Source: Bathymodiolus thermophilus thioautotrophic gill symbiont (lineage in GTDB: Bacteria; Pseudomonadota; Gammaproteobacteria; PS1; Pseudothioglobaceae). From it: a stretch of DNA of 64,000 nucleotides. The DNA lies in NCBI RefSeq assembly GCF_003711265.1, contig NZ_CP024634.1, forward strand, positions 1,054,001 through 1,118,000. Direction: 5' to 3'. The notes below the pieces were generated by a model. It was not told where the DNA came from and did no database searches. It was given only the letters and a program-made list of their open reading frames with translations. Position numbers and translations under genes: made by a program. Shown one piece after another: positions 10,301-19,117 of this stretch; position 1 is the first letter of the stretch; each line of letters begins with the position of its first letter.

Positions 10301-12632
10301 GGCAAATATCATTGCTTATGAGCAACCATTTGCAGATAAAAAAATACAAGCGCGTATGTTAAACAGTGTTAATCAGTTCTATTGGGATAAACAACAACAA
10401 AAAGCATTGCCTTATCAGCAAGCGACCTTGCCATTATTAAAGCATCATCATGAGTCTAGTATTTATACAACAGGCCTTATTGCCCAAGTTTACAAAGACA
10501 AGGTGGCAAGTAGTGATTTAAAAAGTGCCGGCTATCTTTTGAAAGATAAAATTTATTGGATGCAAAGCGAAGTAGTGTATTGCCAAGAGAAATATTGCTT
10601 AATTAGTGGTGTTAGCAATGTATTTGGAAAAGATATTCAATTTAAGTACGACGATCAGGCTTTGTTTGTCGTTAAAGCGACCCATGTGTTGAAAGATGAC
10701 TTTTCGAGTAAAGTCGTCAAGCAATCATCTGTTGGAAAAATTGATTATCAAGCACTCAAACCTTGGCAATTGATTGACAATAACAATATAACTCACGAAG
10801 TGGCTTACGACCCCTTAGGCCGTGTTTATGCTGAAACAATGTACGGTAAAACCAATGGTAAAGCTGAGGGCAATGAAGCCATTAGTCATTATCAAAAACA
10901 AGCCCAACCAACCTTGGCAGATATTCTAAAACATCCAGATAAATATGTTCAATCAGCAGATACTTATATTTTCTATGATGATTTCTCTTGGCAAAACAAT
11001 AAGCAACCAATGCACGATGTATTTGTTAAACGGGATATTTTTGTACATCACCAAGGTGTGAAAAGTCAAACACAATACCCCCTTAAAATCACTTATTTTG
11101 ATGGGTTGGGTCGTGCCTTAGAAGTCAAAATGCAAACCCAATATAATAACAAAATAACCTACATCTGTTCTGGCAGATCTGCTTACAACAATAAGGGTAA
11201 AAAAGTTAAGTTTTATGAAAATTACTACACTGAAAATCCCAACTATGATGCCAGTTTCCCTGTTGACATATTGCCACCGGGGTTAATGTATTATGACCCA
11301 CTTGGTAGGCTATATCAGACACAAACCCCAAAGGGTTTTATTACAAAAACCAAGTGGAGTGGCTGGCATGAGGGGAATTATGACAGATGTGATACCGTTA
11401 AAGATAGTCCGTATTTTAAAGGGGTAATGTCTGGCAAGATACCCGCTACAAAGGATGAAAAAACAGCGTTACAAAATTCTAGTATTTTCTATAAAACACC
11501 AGAGTATAAGATATTGGATTCACAGGGTTATGTCTTTTTGCATTTGTCAGTTTTGTTGGATGCCAAGGATAAAGATCCGCAATATTTGGCTACCACCACA
11601 ACTATTGATTTCCAAGGTCGAGTCATTGCACAAGCCGATCCACGATTAGGCGCACTCAATCCACCTGTGCAAAATATTCAGACTATTTATAATATGGGGC
11701 ATGGTAAAACTTCTGTGATGGTATGGAACAATGTCGACAGTGGCATACATATTAGTTTTTTTGATATTAGAGGACTGCTATTGAAAAAATGGGACAGTCG
11801 CGGTTTTTGCAGTTCAATGGCGTATGATAATAATGGCAGACAATTCTACAAGCAAGTTACAGGGCAAGAGGGTGAATTGAAAATGAATCACAGGGTGCAT
11901 CAATTTCATTATGGTGATTTTTTACCCAATGCATCAACGAACAATTTAAATGGAAAGACAGTTGTAATTGAAGACTCCTCAGGTAGAACAGAAAATTTAA
12001 TTTATAATATTACTAATAATTTATGCGCTCAGAAAAAAACTTTTTTAGTGGATTATAAGCAGCAGCCAGATTGGAGGAAAAACCCAAAATTAGAAGACAC
12101 ACATTACCAAACCAATTGGCAATTTAATGCACTTAACAGAGTAATGCTATTGCAAACTGCTGATGGTACTCAACAACAATATCAATATAATTTAGTATTG
12201 CAGCCCATTGGCTTAACCACAACATTTAACAATAAAACGCAAGTAACCCACATAAAGTCACTTGATTATAATGCTCAAGGACAAGAAGAAAAAATACAGT
12301 ACGGCAACGGTATTGTCGTTGTGCATTCCTTTGAAAAAACCACACATCGAGTTATTAAAATACAAAGCAAAGATAAAGCAGGAAAATTGGTGCAAGATTT
12401 GCTACATGTTTGGGACCCAGAGGGCAATTTGAGTTTCCTAACAGATAACACTATTAAATTATTAATGCCTAAGGCTAAAGATTTGGATTGCAAAAGTGTT
12501 TATACTTATGATTCGCTATATCGATTAAAAACTTCTACTGGTTATCAACATGTAGGCATCAAAAAAGACACACATGTGTCTGGATTTAAACAAAGCATCT
12601 ATATGCCTTTACCAGATTCTAAAAAACAATGA
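7317..12632 (+). CDS. TcB-type toxin subunit fused to the N-terminal part of TcC
   Basis: TcB and TcC together form the hollow cocoon that holds the toxic payload. The 1771-residue protein opens with an SpvB-type domain (KSGGSFEARTGGYEVGNQGEG, about 10-330). FG-GAP/VCBS-like repeats follow (FEFIDLNGNGIPGIIYRDD), then TcdB middle regions and YD repeats. I use the ATG at 7317, one base after the TcA stop, rather than an upstream in-frame ATG inside TcA. The length exceeds a usual TcB (about 1480 residues) because the ORF runs on into sequence that normally begins TcC (VYTYDSLYRLKTSTG). It ends at PLPDSKKQ, where TcC would continue with the YTYDxGGNL segment. That segment is encoded by each downstream cassette. 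The cocoon is therefore split at an unusual place, and this protein presumably needs a cassette product to close. Confidence 0.9.
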   Translation: MKKAITLPKLSIPKSGGSFEARTGGYEVGNQGEGSFAIPLAVPVARGIKPPLHLSYNSGSGMEVFGLGFALTTPHVVRDLERGIPTYTSDDTFILSDLGELLEVKRQTNNDILSISYLPRIETSFAKIKQIFTTKYDSYWEVIGHNGMVHIYGKGDNDKIFDPNAKSRVLQWNISSSWDAKGNGIIYHYKREDDKNVDKTKPSEKNRVIGANVYPASIEYGNWRAKEAKTDSYTYKIVFDYGEYDLSNPEAPAKDWKLRSDPFSHYKAGFERRCYRLCRNILIYHQFPAENKGQPFLNHVYSFTYKTEKLVGFNQLTAYEQTGYRKQKNTYQMQKLPTTTFGYVEHHFSDNDYKDIQIPNHLKMLEGSRNFEFIDLNGNGIPGIIYRDDTNFFYAQPLGKGKYEEFSSVDIPSFHHQMKTESFADLNHNGRLDFVYGNALYGGFFLRSDDDKFQPYQSFEKYSPAFANQAIANEHIDINGNGQSSLLQIHQNYIVVYEGLDEEGFGNPYQVDNDNNVPTLNYDAKHWIGFGDLFGDGRVHRIRIIDGCVESWASLGKGRFAKKVTFDNAPTFANFDSSRLHLVDSDGSGVADILYFNADNFLIYFNQSGNGFSSPITIKLKIPYTNRSRIWISDIKGSGSYGFVLSTPGFDSVWYDFSTDGKPHLLCHSDNGYGGEYTVSHCSSVDYFLADKAQGKPWKMNVPFPIQVVNKIEVIDNLTDSKSCVNYAYHEGYYDSYERKFRGFAYTESWDNEQTHLLNNTLDQPTVYSKQWYFIGVVDTDNSFYQHLATEFYQQDSRAYHLPINNFVSKNDKTLQESYQALQGHLLRSEVYALDKTKQTKNPYQVIEHNYQLLLLHEADTTKDAWHGFASFFVSNNETLDYHYERDPFDPRVGHTVLLKLDKYGHPLLSCNIVYGRRNNNNTALETKLYPQQKQVKLSLGQHSYFNQDDQDLFLLSVPINTTSYEIHGIKTPDFSKTDHCFTRAYLLNVIKTALANIIAYEQPFADKKIQARMLNSVNQFYWDKQQQKALPYQQATLPLLKHHHESSIYTTGLIAQVYKDKVASSDLKSAGYLLKDKIYWMQSEVVYCQEKYCLISGVSNVFGKDIQFKYDDQALFVVKATHVLKDDFSSKVVKQSSVGKIDYQALKPWQLIDNNNITHEVAYDPLGRVYAETMYGKTNGKAEGNEAISHYQKQAQPTLADILKHPDKYVQSADTYIFYDDFSWQNNKQPMHDVFVKRDIFVHHQGVKSQTQYPLKITYFDGLGRALEVKMQTQYNNKITYICSGRSAYNNKGKKVKFYENYYTENPNYDASFPVDILPPGLMYYDPLGRLYQTQTPKGFITKTKWSGWHEGNYDRCDTVKDSPYFKGVMSGKIPATKDEKTALQNSSIFYKTPEYKILDSQGYVFLHLSVLLDAKDKDPQYLATTTTIDFQGRVIAQADPRLGALNPPVQNIQTIYNMGHGKTSVMVWNNVDSGIHISFFDIRGLLLKKWDSRGFCSSMAYDNNGRQFYKQVTGQEGELKMNHRVHQFHYGDFLPNASTNNLNGKTVVIEDSSGRTENLIYNITNNLCAQKKTFLVDYKQQPDWRKNPKLEDTHYQTNWQFNALNRVMLLQTADGTQQQYQYNLVLQPIGLTTTFNNKTQVTHIKSLDYNAQGQEEKIQYGNGIVVVHSFEKTTHRVIKIQSKDKAGKLVQDLLHVWDPEGNLSFLTDNTIKLLMPKAKDLDCKSVYTYDSLYRLKTSTGYQHVGIKKDTHVSGFKQSIYMPLPDSKKQ

Positions 12633-12726
12633 GTGTGGTTAAATCTTTAGCAAACTTGCGTTATGCGACATAAATAATACTATTTTTAGAAGCAAACCAA
12701 TGGGTCTTTTGTATTGGACATACATA

Positions 12727-12887
12727 GAGACCTTTGCATAAATATGGATGATTAGCAAAATTCAATTTTTGCCCACTTGGTAATTTTCTTAAACCTTGTC
12801 CTAGCAGAGTTAAGGCTGGGTTTAAAAAATTACCAAGTGGGTAAAACGAGGATTCTTGATGATTATTCATATTTATGCAAAGGTCTC
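12727..12887. mobile_element. 161-bp MITE-like element, copy 1
   Basis: A non-coding element with terminal inverted repeats GAGACCTTTGCATAAATAT / ATATTTATGCAAAGGTCTC. It is flanked by a 5-bp direct repeat ACATA (12722-12726 and 12888-12892), as expected for a transposition target duplication. Two more 161-bp copies lie at 25977-26137 and 63831-63991. It sits in the 12633-12991 gap between the TcB gene and the first cassette; I see no other gene in that gap. An open frame for cassette 1 runs back into the right repeat, but the homology of that protein begins only after 13010. Confidence 0.85.
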
Positions 12888-12991
12888 ACATATTAACCAA
12901 AGACCAGTTTCCACTCATTTGTAAATGTTTAATGATATACAATGAAATCAGTTTCAATAGATTGACAAAAATTAAAACTTTCTTTATATTA

Positions 12992-14557
12992 ATGATAAAA
13001 ATACCTAGTTTTTTGGAGTCTTACCGTCAAACTTATGCTTACGATGTGGGTGGTAACTTAATTCGTCTAGCACACCAAGCCCAAAGCAATACTTGGCAAC
13101 AAACCATCAGCCCCCATCCACACAGCAACCGTGGCACTGAAAACAATAACCCAAATAACTTTGATGCCAATGGTAATTTATTAAATTTAGACAACATTGG
13201 CACTCTAAACTGGCATTACAACAACACCCTTAACAAACTCACCAAACAACACCAAGCCAATACCACAGAATACTATGTTTATGACCATCAAGGCAACCGA
13301 GTCCGCACTGCAATAGAATCTAACTATCAAGCACAAAGCCAAAAAACTTACCTCCCTTCACTAGACATTTTAACCAATATCAACAATCCACAAATCAACA
13401 CCCTGCACATTGGCACCCACATTCTCAGCGAACAAACTAAAGACAGTGTACAAACCCGCTACCAACTCTCCAACCACCTAAAAACCAACACCTTGGAACT
13501 TAACGACCAAGCCCAAATCATCAGTTACGAACACTACTACCCCTATGGTGGCACTGCTATCATCGCCGGCAAAGACAAAACCCAAGTCCAGCAAAAACGC
13601 TACCGCTATACAGGCAAAGAAAGAGACGACAGCAGCGGCCTATACTATTATGGCGCCAGATACTTAGCCCCTTGGCTAGCAAGATGGATAAGCCCAGATT
13701 CAGCAGGCAGTGTTGATGGTTTGAATTTGTATGTTTATGTTGGTAATAATCCGCTTAAATATATTGACTCAATGGGGAATGTCAAGGTTTTTTCATTGAC
13801 AGGATCGTTCTTTTATGAGATGGATGTATTAAGCCCAGTTGAAAGGGCGAATCACAATAATAGCACATTCTTGTTTCCAGAGGCATATCAAAGAGTGGTA
13901 GATATTGTTAGAAACATCCCCGCTGATCAATACAGTAAGTTAGAGGCTAGAACAGAATTTATTGTAGATTCAGAGGGAGATCGAGGGATTGCACTAGAAA
14001 TAGAAGTTGAAACTGCAGTAACGACTGATCGCTTCCTTAATGCTATGAATTTTTCTACAGGAGTGCTAACCTTTAAGGCAAATTTTATGAACGATCATAA
14101 GCGCCCCGGCGATGACCTTGAGTTGAATGCAACACAAGTAACGGCTTATCAATATTTGGGAATGACAAAAATAGCAAAAGCACCAGATAGATTGCCTAAA
14201 ATTTTTGTAAGAGAAAAGATAGGGAATAAGCTTGCACAATCAATAATAGCGACTTATGAAGCTAATAAAAACTACACGGAATTTAAAAAAGATTTTCTTA
14301 ATGAGAGTGATAATGGCAGATCTTCTGTAAGAATTTCCCGTGCCTTTGGACTTGAAATAGCCGCCATAGAATTATCATATAGTCGTAACGACGCACATAA
14401 TGTGCGCTTGCACTTAAGGCGACAATCTCCTTTGGATTCAACTACAACACCTTTTGTTTTGCCACCTCGTACCATGATGGACATGCATGGAACTAGAATG
14501 ACACCGAAAAGAAGACAAAGGCAAAGGCAAAGACAAAGTCGTTGTATCATCTTATGA
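12992..14557 (+). CDS. TcC C-terminal cassette 1 (Rhs core plus payload, CaaX end)
   Basis: It encodes the C-terminal half of a TcC protein. A YD-repeat shell segment (YAYDVGGNLIRL) is followed by the Rhs-associated core (YYPYGGTA, YRYTGKERDDSSGLYYYGARY, NPLKYID) and a roughly 240-residue variable payload. In Tc toxins the core ends in an aspartyl self-cleavage site that frees the payload inside the cocoon. I chose the ATG at 12992 (MIKIPSFLESYRQ), the closest start to where homology with the other cassettes begins; starts further upstream run into the MITE. The payload is of unknown function and ends in a basic tract (KRRQRQRQRQSR) followed by CIIL, a CaaX-type motif. The stop overlaps the next cassette's ATG as ATGA. 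Confidence 0.85.
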   Translation: MIKIPSFLESYRQTYAYDVGGNLIRLAHQAQSNTWQQTISPHPHSNRGTENNNPNNFDANGNLLNLDNIGTLNWHYNNTLNKLTKQHQANTTEYYVYDHQGNRVRTAIESNYQAQSQKTYLPSLDILTNINNPQINTLHIGTHILSEQTKDSVQTRYQLSNHLKTNTLELNDQAQIISYEHYYPYGGTAIIAGKDKTQVQQKRYRYTGKERDDSSGLYYYGARYLAPWLARWISPDSAGSVDGLNLYVYVGNNPLKYIDSMGNVKVFSLTGSFFYEMDVLSPVERANHNNSTFLFPEAYQRVVDIVRNIPADQYSKLEARTEFIVDSEGDRGIALEIEVETAVTTDRFLNAMNFSTGVLTFKANFMNDHKRPGDDLELNATQVTAYQYLGMTKIAKAPDRLPKIFVREKIGNKLAQSIIATYEANKNYTEFKKDFLNESDNGRSSVRISRAFGLEIAAIELSYSRNDAHNVRLHLRRQSPLDSTTTPFVLPPRTMMDMHGTRMTPKRRQRQRQRQSRCIIL

Positions 14558-16077
14558 ATCTGCTAGAACCTTATCAACAAATTTATATCTACGACACGGG
14601 TAGTAATTTAGTTTGCCTATCACACCAAGCCAAAAGCAACATTTGGCAACAAACCATTGGTATTCATCCAAACAGCAACCGTGGCACTGAAAACAACAGC
14701 CCAAATAACTTTGATGCCAATGGCAATTTATTAAATTTAGACAACATCGGAAAGTTAAATTGGCATTACAACAACACCCTTAACAAACTCACCAAACAAG
14801 ACCAAGCCAACACCACAGAATACTATGTTTATGACTACCAAGGCAATAGAGTTCAAACCGTAATAGAATCTAACCATCAAGTGCAAAGTCAAAAAACCTA
14901 CCTCCCTTCACTAGACATTTTAACCAATATCAACAATCCACAAATCAACACCCTGCACATCGGCACCCACATCCTCAGCGAACAAACTAAAGACAATACA
15001 CAAACCCGCTATCAACTCTCCAGCCACCTACAAACCAATACCTTAGAACTCAACGATCAAGCCAAAATCATCAGTTATGAACATTATTACCCCTACGGTG
15101 GCACCGCCATCATCGCTGGCAAAGACAAAACCCAAGTCCAACAAAAACGCTACCGTTACACAGGTAAAGAAAGAGACGACAGCAGTGGCCTATACTATTA
15201 TGGTGCCAGATACTTAGCCCCTTGGCTGGCAAGGTGGATAAGCCCAGATTCAGCAGGTAGGGCTAATGGTTTGAATTTGTATGTTTATGTGGGTAACAAT
15301 CCGCTTAAATATATTGACCCAACAGGACATGTCAAGGTTTATTCATCCAACGGCCAGAATTACGATATGGATGTATTAAGCCCAGTTGAAATGGCAGACC
15401 ACAATGATAGCACATTCTTGTTTCCTGAGGCATATCAAAGAGTAGTAGATATTGTTAGAAATATTCCTGCTGATGAATATCATAAGTTAGACCATGGAAC
15501 GAAATTTTCTATAAAACCAGAAATAAATCACAGAAATGTACTGGCAGTTGAAGCCGAAACTCAAGTAACGACCGCTCTTTTTAGCAATGTTATGGATTTT
15601 CATACAGGGGTATTAACCTTTGAGGTAAACTATGCATGCAATCGTAAACAACCCGATTTTGACCTTAAGTTAAATGCAACACAAATAACAGCTTATCAAT
15701 ATTTAGGGATGACCAAAATATTCAAAGCAACAAATAGACTGCCTAAAACTTTTTTAAGAAAAAGAATATCGAACGACCTTGCAAACATAATAATAACGAC
15801 TTATGAGTCTGACCAAAACTATTTAACATTCAGGAAAGTTTTCCTTAATGAAAGTGATAATGGCAGATCTTCTTTAAGAATTGCCTATGCTTTTGGCCTT
15901 AAGGTAACCTCTATAGAATTACATTATAATGGTGGTCGCGATGTTCACTTACACTTAAAGCGACAATCTACCTTAAAGTCAGTTGAAAAGCCTCTTGTTT
16001 TGCCGCCTCGCACAATGAATCCAGATGGAAGCAAAATACAACAACCAAGAAATCAAAGATGCTGCACTATCTTATGA
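14554..16077 (+). CDS. TcC C-terminal cassette 2 (Rhs core plus payload, CaaX end)
   Basis: A 507-residue cassette with the same layout as cassette 1: YD shell (IYDTGSNLVCLSHQ), complete Rhs core (KERDDSSGLYYYGARY through NPLKYIDPTG) and a payload related to the other cassettes (shared LNATQ.TAYQYLGMTKI, FLNESDNGRSS and VLPPRTM). The ATG at 14554 overlaps the previous stop; a TTG four codons upstream is in frame but less likely. There is no clear Shine-Dalgarno site, so translation is probably coupled to the upstream cassette. The protein ends RNQRCCTIL, giving a terminal CTIL box preceded by a second Cys. The payload's activity is unknown. Confidence 0.85.
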   Translation: MNLLEPYQQIYIYDTGSNLVCLSHQAKSNIWQQTIGIHPNSNRGTENNSPNNFDANGNLLNLDNIGKLNWHYNNTLNKLTKQDQANTTEYYVYDYQGNRVQTVIESNHQVQSQKTYLPSLDILTNINNPQINTLHIGTHILSEQTKDNTQTRYQLSSHLQTNTLELNDQAKIISYEHYYPYGGTAIIAGKDKTQVQQKRYRYTGKERDDSSGLYYYGARYLAPWLARWISPDSAGRANGLNLYVYVGNNPLKYIDPTGHVKVYSSNGQNYDMDVLSPVEMADHNDSTFLFPEAYQRVVDIVRNIPADEYHKLDHGTKFSIKPEINHRNVLAVEAETQVTTALFSNVMDFHTGVLTFEVNYACNRKQPDFDLKLNATQITAYQYLGMTKIFKATNRLPKTFLRKRISNDLANIIITTYESDQNYLTFRKVFLNESDNGRSSLRIAYAFGLKVTSIELHYNGGRDVHLHLKRQSTLKSVEKPLVLPPRTMNPDGSKIQQPRNQRCCTIL

Positions 16078-17600
16078 ATTTACTAGAATCTTATTGCCAA
16101 GATTACACCTACGATGTGGGTGGTAACTTAATTCGTCTAGCACACCAAGCCCAAAGCAACACTTGGCAACAAATCATCAGCCCTCATCCACACAGCAACC
16201 GTGGCACTGAAAACAACAACCCAAATAACTTTGATGCTAATGGCAATTTATTAAATTTAGACAACATTGGCACTCTAAACTGGCATTACAACAACACCCT
16301 TAGTAAACTCACCAAACAAGACCAAACTAACGCCATAGAATACTATGTTTACGACCACCAAGGCAATCGAGTTCGCACCGTAATAGAATCTAACCATCAA
16401 GTGCAAAACCAAAAAACTTACCTCCCTTCACTAGATATTTTAACCAATATCAACAATCCACAAATTAACACCCTACACATTGGCACCCACATTCTCAGCG
16501 AACATACCAAAGACAGTACACAAACCCGATACCAACTCTCCAGCCACCTAAAAACCAACACCTTGGAATTCAATGACCAGGCCCAAATCATCAGTTACGA
16601 GCACCACTACCCCTACGGTGGCACTACCATCATTGCTGGCAAAGACAAAACCCAGGTCCAACAAAAACGCTACCGCTACACAGGTAAAGAAAGAGACGAC
16701 AGTAGTGGACTATACTATTATGGTGCCAGATACCTAGCCCCTTGGCTGGCAAGGTGGATAAGCCCAGATTCAGCAGGTAGTGTTGATGGTTTGAATTTGT
16801 ATGTTTATGTGGGTAACAATCCGCTTAAATATATTGACCCAACAGGACAGGTCAAGGTTTATTCATTTAGAAACCGGAACTTTTACGATATAGACATATT
16901 AAGCCCAGTTGAAAGGGCAGATCACAATGATAGCACATTCTTGTTTCCTAAAGCATATCAAAGAGTGGTAAATATTGTTAGAAACATCCCTACTGACCAA
17001 TACAGTAAGTTAGAGGCTAGAACAGAATTTACTATAAATTCAGAGGGGGATCAAGGGAATGCACTAGAAATTGAAGTTGAAACTTCAGTAACGACTGATC
17101 GTTTTTTTAATGCTATGAATTTTTCCACAGGAGTGCTAACCTTTAAGGCAAATTTTATGAGCGATCATAAGCAACCTAATGTTGACCTTAAGTTGAATGC
17201 AACACAAATAACAGCTTATCAATATTTAGGGATGACCAAAATAGCCAAAGCAATAAATAGATTGCCTAGAATGTTTTTAAGAGAAAAGATATCGAACACC
17301 CTTGCGAACATAATAATAACGACTTATGAGTCTGACCAAAACTATTCAACATTCAGGGAAGATTTTCTTAATGAAAGTGATAATGGCAGATCTTCTTTAA
17401 GAATTGCCCATGCTTTTGGCCTTGAGGTAACCTTTGTAGAATTACATCATAATGAGATTTATAATAGTGATGTTCGCTTACACTTAAAGCGACAATCTAC
17501 CCTAAGGTCAATTGAAAGGCCTTTTGTTTTACCACCTCGCACAATGAATAAAGATGGAAGTAGGATAATACAACAAAGAAACCGACGCTATACTATCTGA
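16074..17600 (+). CDS. TcC C-terminal cassette 3 (Rhs core plus payload)
   Basis: A 508-residue TcC C-terminal half. The YD shell starts at the ATG of MNLLESYCQ, which overlaps the previous stop (ATGA). The Rhs core covers about 178-258 and ends NPLKYIDPTG. The payload (about 259-508) is of the same unrecognised family as its neighbours and again contains FLNESDNGRSS and VLPPRTM. Here the extreme C terminus is RNRRYTI. Relative to cassette 2, the Cys codon reads TAT and the final Leu codon TTA reads TGA, so the CaaX box is lost. The stop and the next start share one base (TGATG). Confidence 0.85.
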   Translation: MNLLESYCQDYTYDVGGNLIRLAHQAQSNTWQQIISPHPHSNRGTENNNPNNFDANGNLLNLDNIGTLNWHYNNTLSKLTKQDQTNAIEYYVYDHQGNRVRTVIESNHQVQNQKTYLPSLDILTNINNPQINTLHIGTHILSEHTKDSTQTRYQLSSHLKTNTLEFNDQAQIISYEHHYPYGGTTIIAGKDKTQVQQKRYRYTGKERDDSSGLYYYGARYLAPWLARWISPDSAGSVDGLNLYVYVGNNPLKYIDPTGQVKVYSFRNRNFYDIDILSPVERADHNDSTFLFPKAYQRVVNIVRNIPTDQYSKLEARTEFTINSEGDQGNALEIEVETSVTTDRFFNAMNFSTGVLTFKANFMSDHKQPNVDLKLNATQITAYQYLGMTKIAKAINRLPRMFLREKISNTLANIIITTYESDQNYSTFREDFLNESDNGRSSLRIAHAFGLEVTFVELHHNEIYNSDVRLHLKRQSTLRSIERPFVLPPRTMNKDGSRIIQQRNRRYTI

Positions 17601-19117
17601 TGAATTTGCTAGAATCTTACCGTCAAACTCACACCTATGATATAGGTAATAATTTAATTCGTTTATCACGCCAAGCCCAAAGCAACGCTTGGCAACAAAC
17701 CATTGATATTCACCCAAACAGCAACCGTGGCACTGAAAACAACAACCCAAATAACTTTGATACCAATGGCAATTTATTAAATTTAGACAACATCGGAAAG
17801 TTAAATTGGCATTACAACAACACCCTTGCTAAACTCGTTAAACAAGACAAAATCAACGCCATAGAATACTATGTCTACGACCATCAAGGCAATCGAGTCC
17901 GTACCGTAATAGAAACTAACCATCAAGCACAAAGCCAAAAAACTTACCTCCCTTCACTAGACATTTTAACCAATATCAACAATCCACAAATCAACACTCT
18001 GCACATTGGCACCCACATCCTCAGCGAACAAACTAAAGACAGTGCACAAACCCGTTACCAACTCTCCAGCCATCTACAAACCAATACCTTAGAACTCAAC
18101 GATCAAGCCAAAATCATCAGTTACGAACATTACTACCCCTACGGTGGCACCGCCATCATCGCCGGCAAAGACAAAACCCAAGTCCAACAAAAACGCTACC
18201 GTTATACAGGCAAAGAAAGAGACGACAGCAGCGGCTTGTGCTATTACGGTGCCAGATACTTAGCCCCTTGGCTGGCAAGGTGGATAAGCCCAGATTCAGC
18301 AGGCAGTGTTGATGGTTTGAATTTGTATGTTTATGTTGGCAATAATCCACTTAAGTATGTAGATCCGACAGGATATGCCAAGGTTTATTCATTTAAAGGC
18401 TTGAATCTTTACGATATAGATGTATTAAGTCCAGTTGGAATGTCAGTTCACAACGATAGTACATTCTTGTTTCCTGAGGCATACCAAAGAGTCGTGGATA
18501 CTGTTAGAAATATTCCTGCTGATGAATATCATAAATTAGACCGTGGAACGAGATTTTCTATAAAATCAAGAGGAGATCGCGGAAATGTACTGGCAGTTGA
18601 AGCCAGAACTCAAGTAACGACCGATCTTTTTACCAATATGATGGATTTTTCTACAGGGGTGCTAACCTTTGAGATAAATTTTGCATGCAATCGTAGGCAA
18701 CCCAATTCTGACCTTAAGTTGAATGCAACACAAATAACAGCTTATCAATATTTAGGGATGAGCAAAATAGCCAAAGCAACAAATAGATTGCCTAGAACTT
18801 TTTTAAGAGAAGGTATATCGAACGCCCTTGCAAACATAATAATAATGACTTATGAGTTTGACCGAAACTATTTAACATTCAGGAAAGATTTTCTTTATGA
18901 AAGTGACAATGGCAGATCTTCTTTAAGAATTGCCCACGCTTTTAGCCTTAAGGTAGCCTCTATAGAATTACATCGCAACAATGGTCGTAATGTTTATTTA
19001 TACTTAGAGCGACAATCTGCCTTAGAGTCAGTTGAAAGACCTTTTGTTTTGCCACCTCGAACAATGGATAAAAATGGAAATAGAATAATAGAACAAAAAA
19101 ATTGTACCATCTTATGA
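17600..19117 (+). CDS. TcC C-terminal cassette 4 (Rhs core plus payload, CaaX end)
   Basis: A 505-residue cassette starting at the ATG fused to the previous stop. The YD shell and Rhs core are nearly identical in DNA to cassette 5; both share the unusual GLCYYGARY in place of GLYYYGARY, which suggests recent duplication or gene conversion. The payload (about 259-505) is a diverged member of the common family (DVLSPVGMSVHNDSTFLFPEAYQRVVD onward). It ends EQKNCTIL, a CaaX-type box with final Leu. The stop again overlaps the following ATG (ATGA). No immunity-like gene accompanies any cassette of this array, consistent with a host-directed toxin. Confidence 0.85.
   Translation: MNLLESYRQTHTYDIGNNLIRLSRQAQSNAWQQTIDIHPNSNRGTENNNPNNFDTNGNLLNLDNIGKLNWHYNNTLAKLVKQDKINAIEYYVYDHQGNRVRTVIETNHQAQSQKTYLPSLDILTNINNPQINTLHIGTHILSEQTKDSAQTRYQLSSHLQTNTLELNDQAKIISYEHYYPYGGTAIIAGKDKTQVQQKRYRYTGKERDDSSGLCYYGARYLAPWLARWISPDSAGSVDGLNLYVYVGNNPLKYVDPTGYAKVYSFKGLNLYDIDVLSPVGMSVHNDSTFLFPEAYQRVVDTVRNIPADEYHKLDRGTRFSIKSRGDRGNVLAVEARTQVTTDLFTNMMDFSTGVLTFEINFACNRRQPNSDLKLNATQITAYQYLGMSKIAKATNRLPRTFLREGISNALANIIIMTYEFDRNYLTFRKDFLYESDNGRSSLRIAHAFSLKVASIELHRNNGRNVYLYLERQSALESVERPFVLPPRTMDKNGNRIIEQKNCTIL

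Noticed and set aside
12875..12991. N-terminal extension of cassette 1 reaching into the MITE
   Set aside because: Open by chance. Its residues do not resemble TcC and it begins inside the terminal repeat; ATG 12992 is preferred.
14272..14550. Open frame on the - strand over cassette 1
   Set aside because: Its Leu/Cys-rich start is the complement of the Gln/Arg repeat of the real gene; no homologue exists in the other cassettes.
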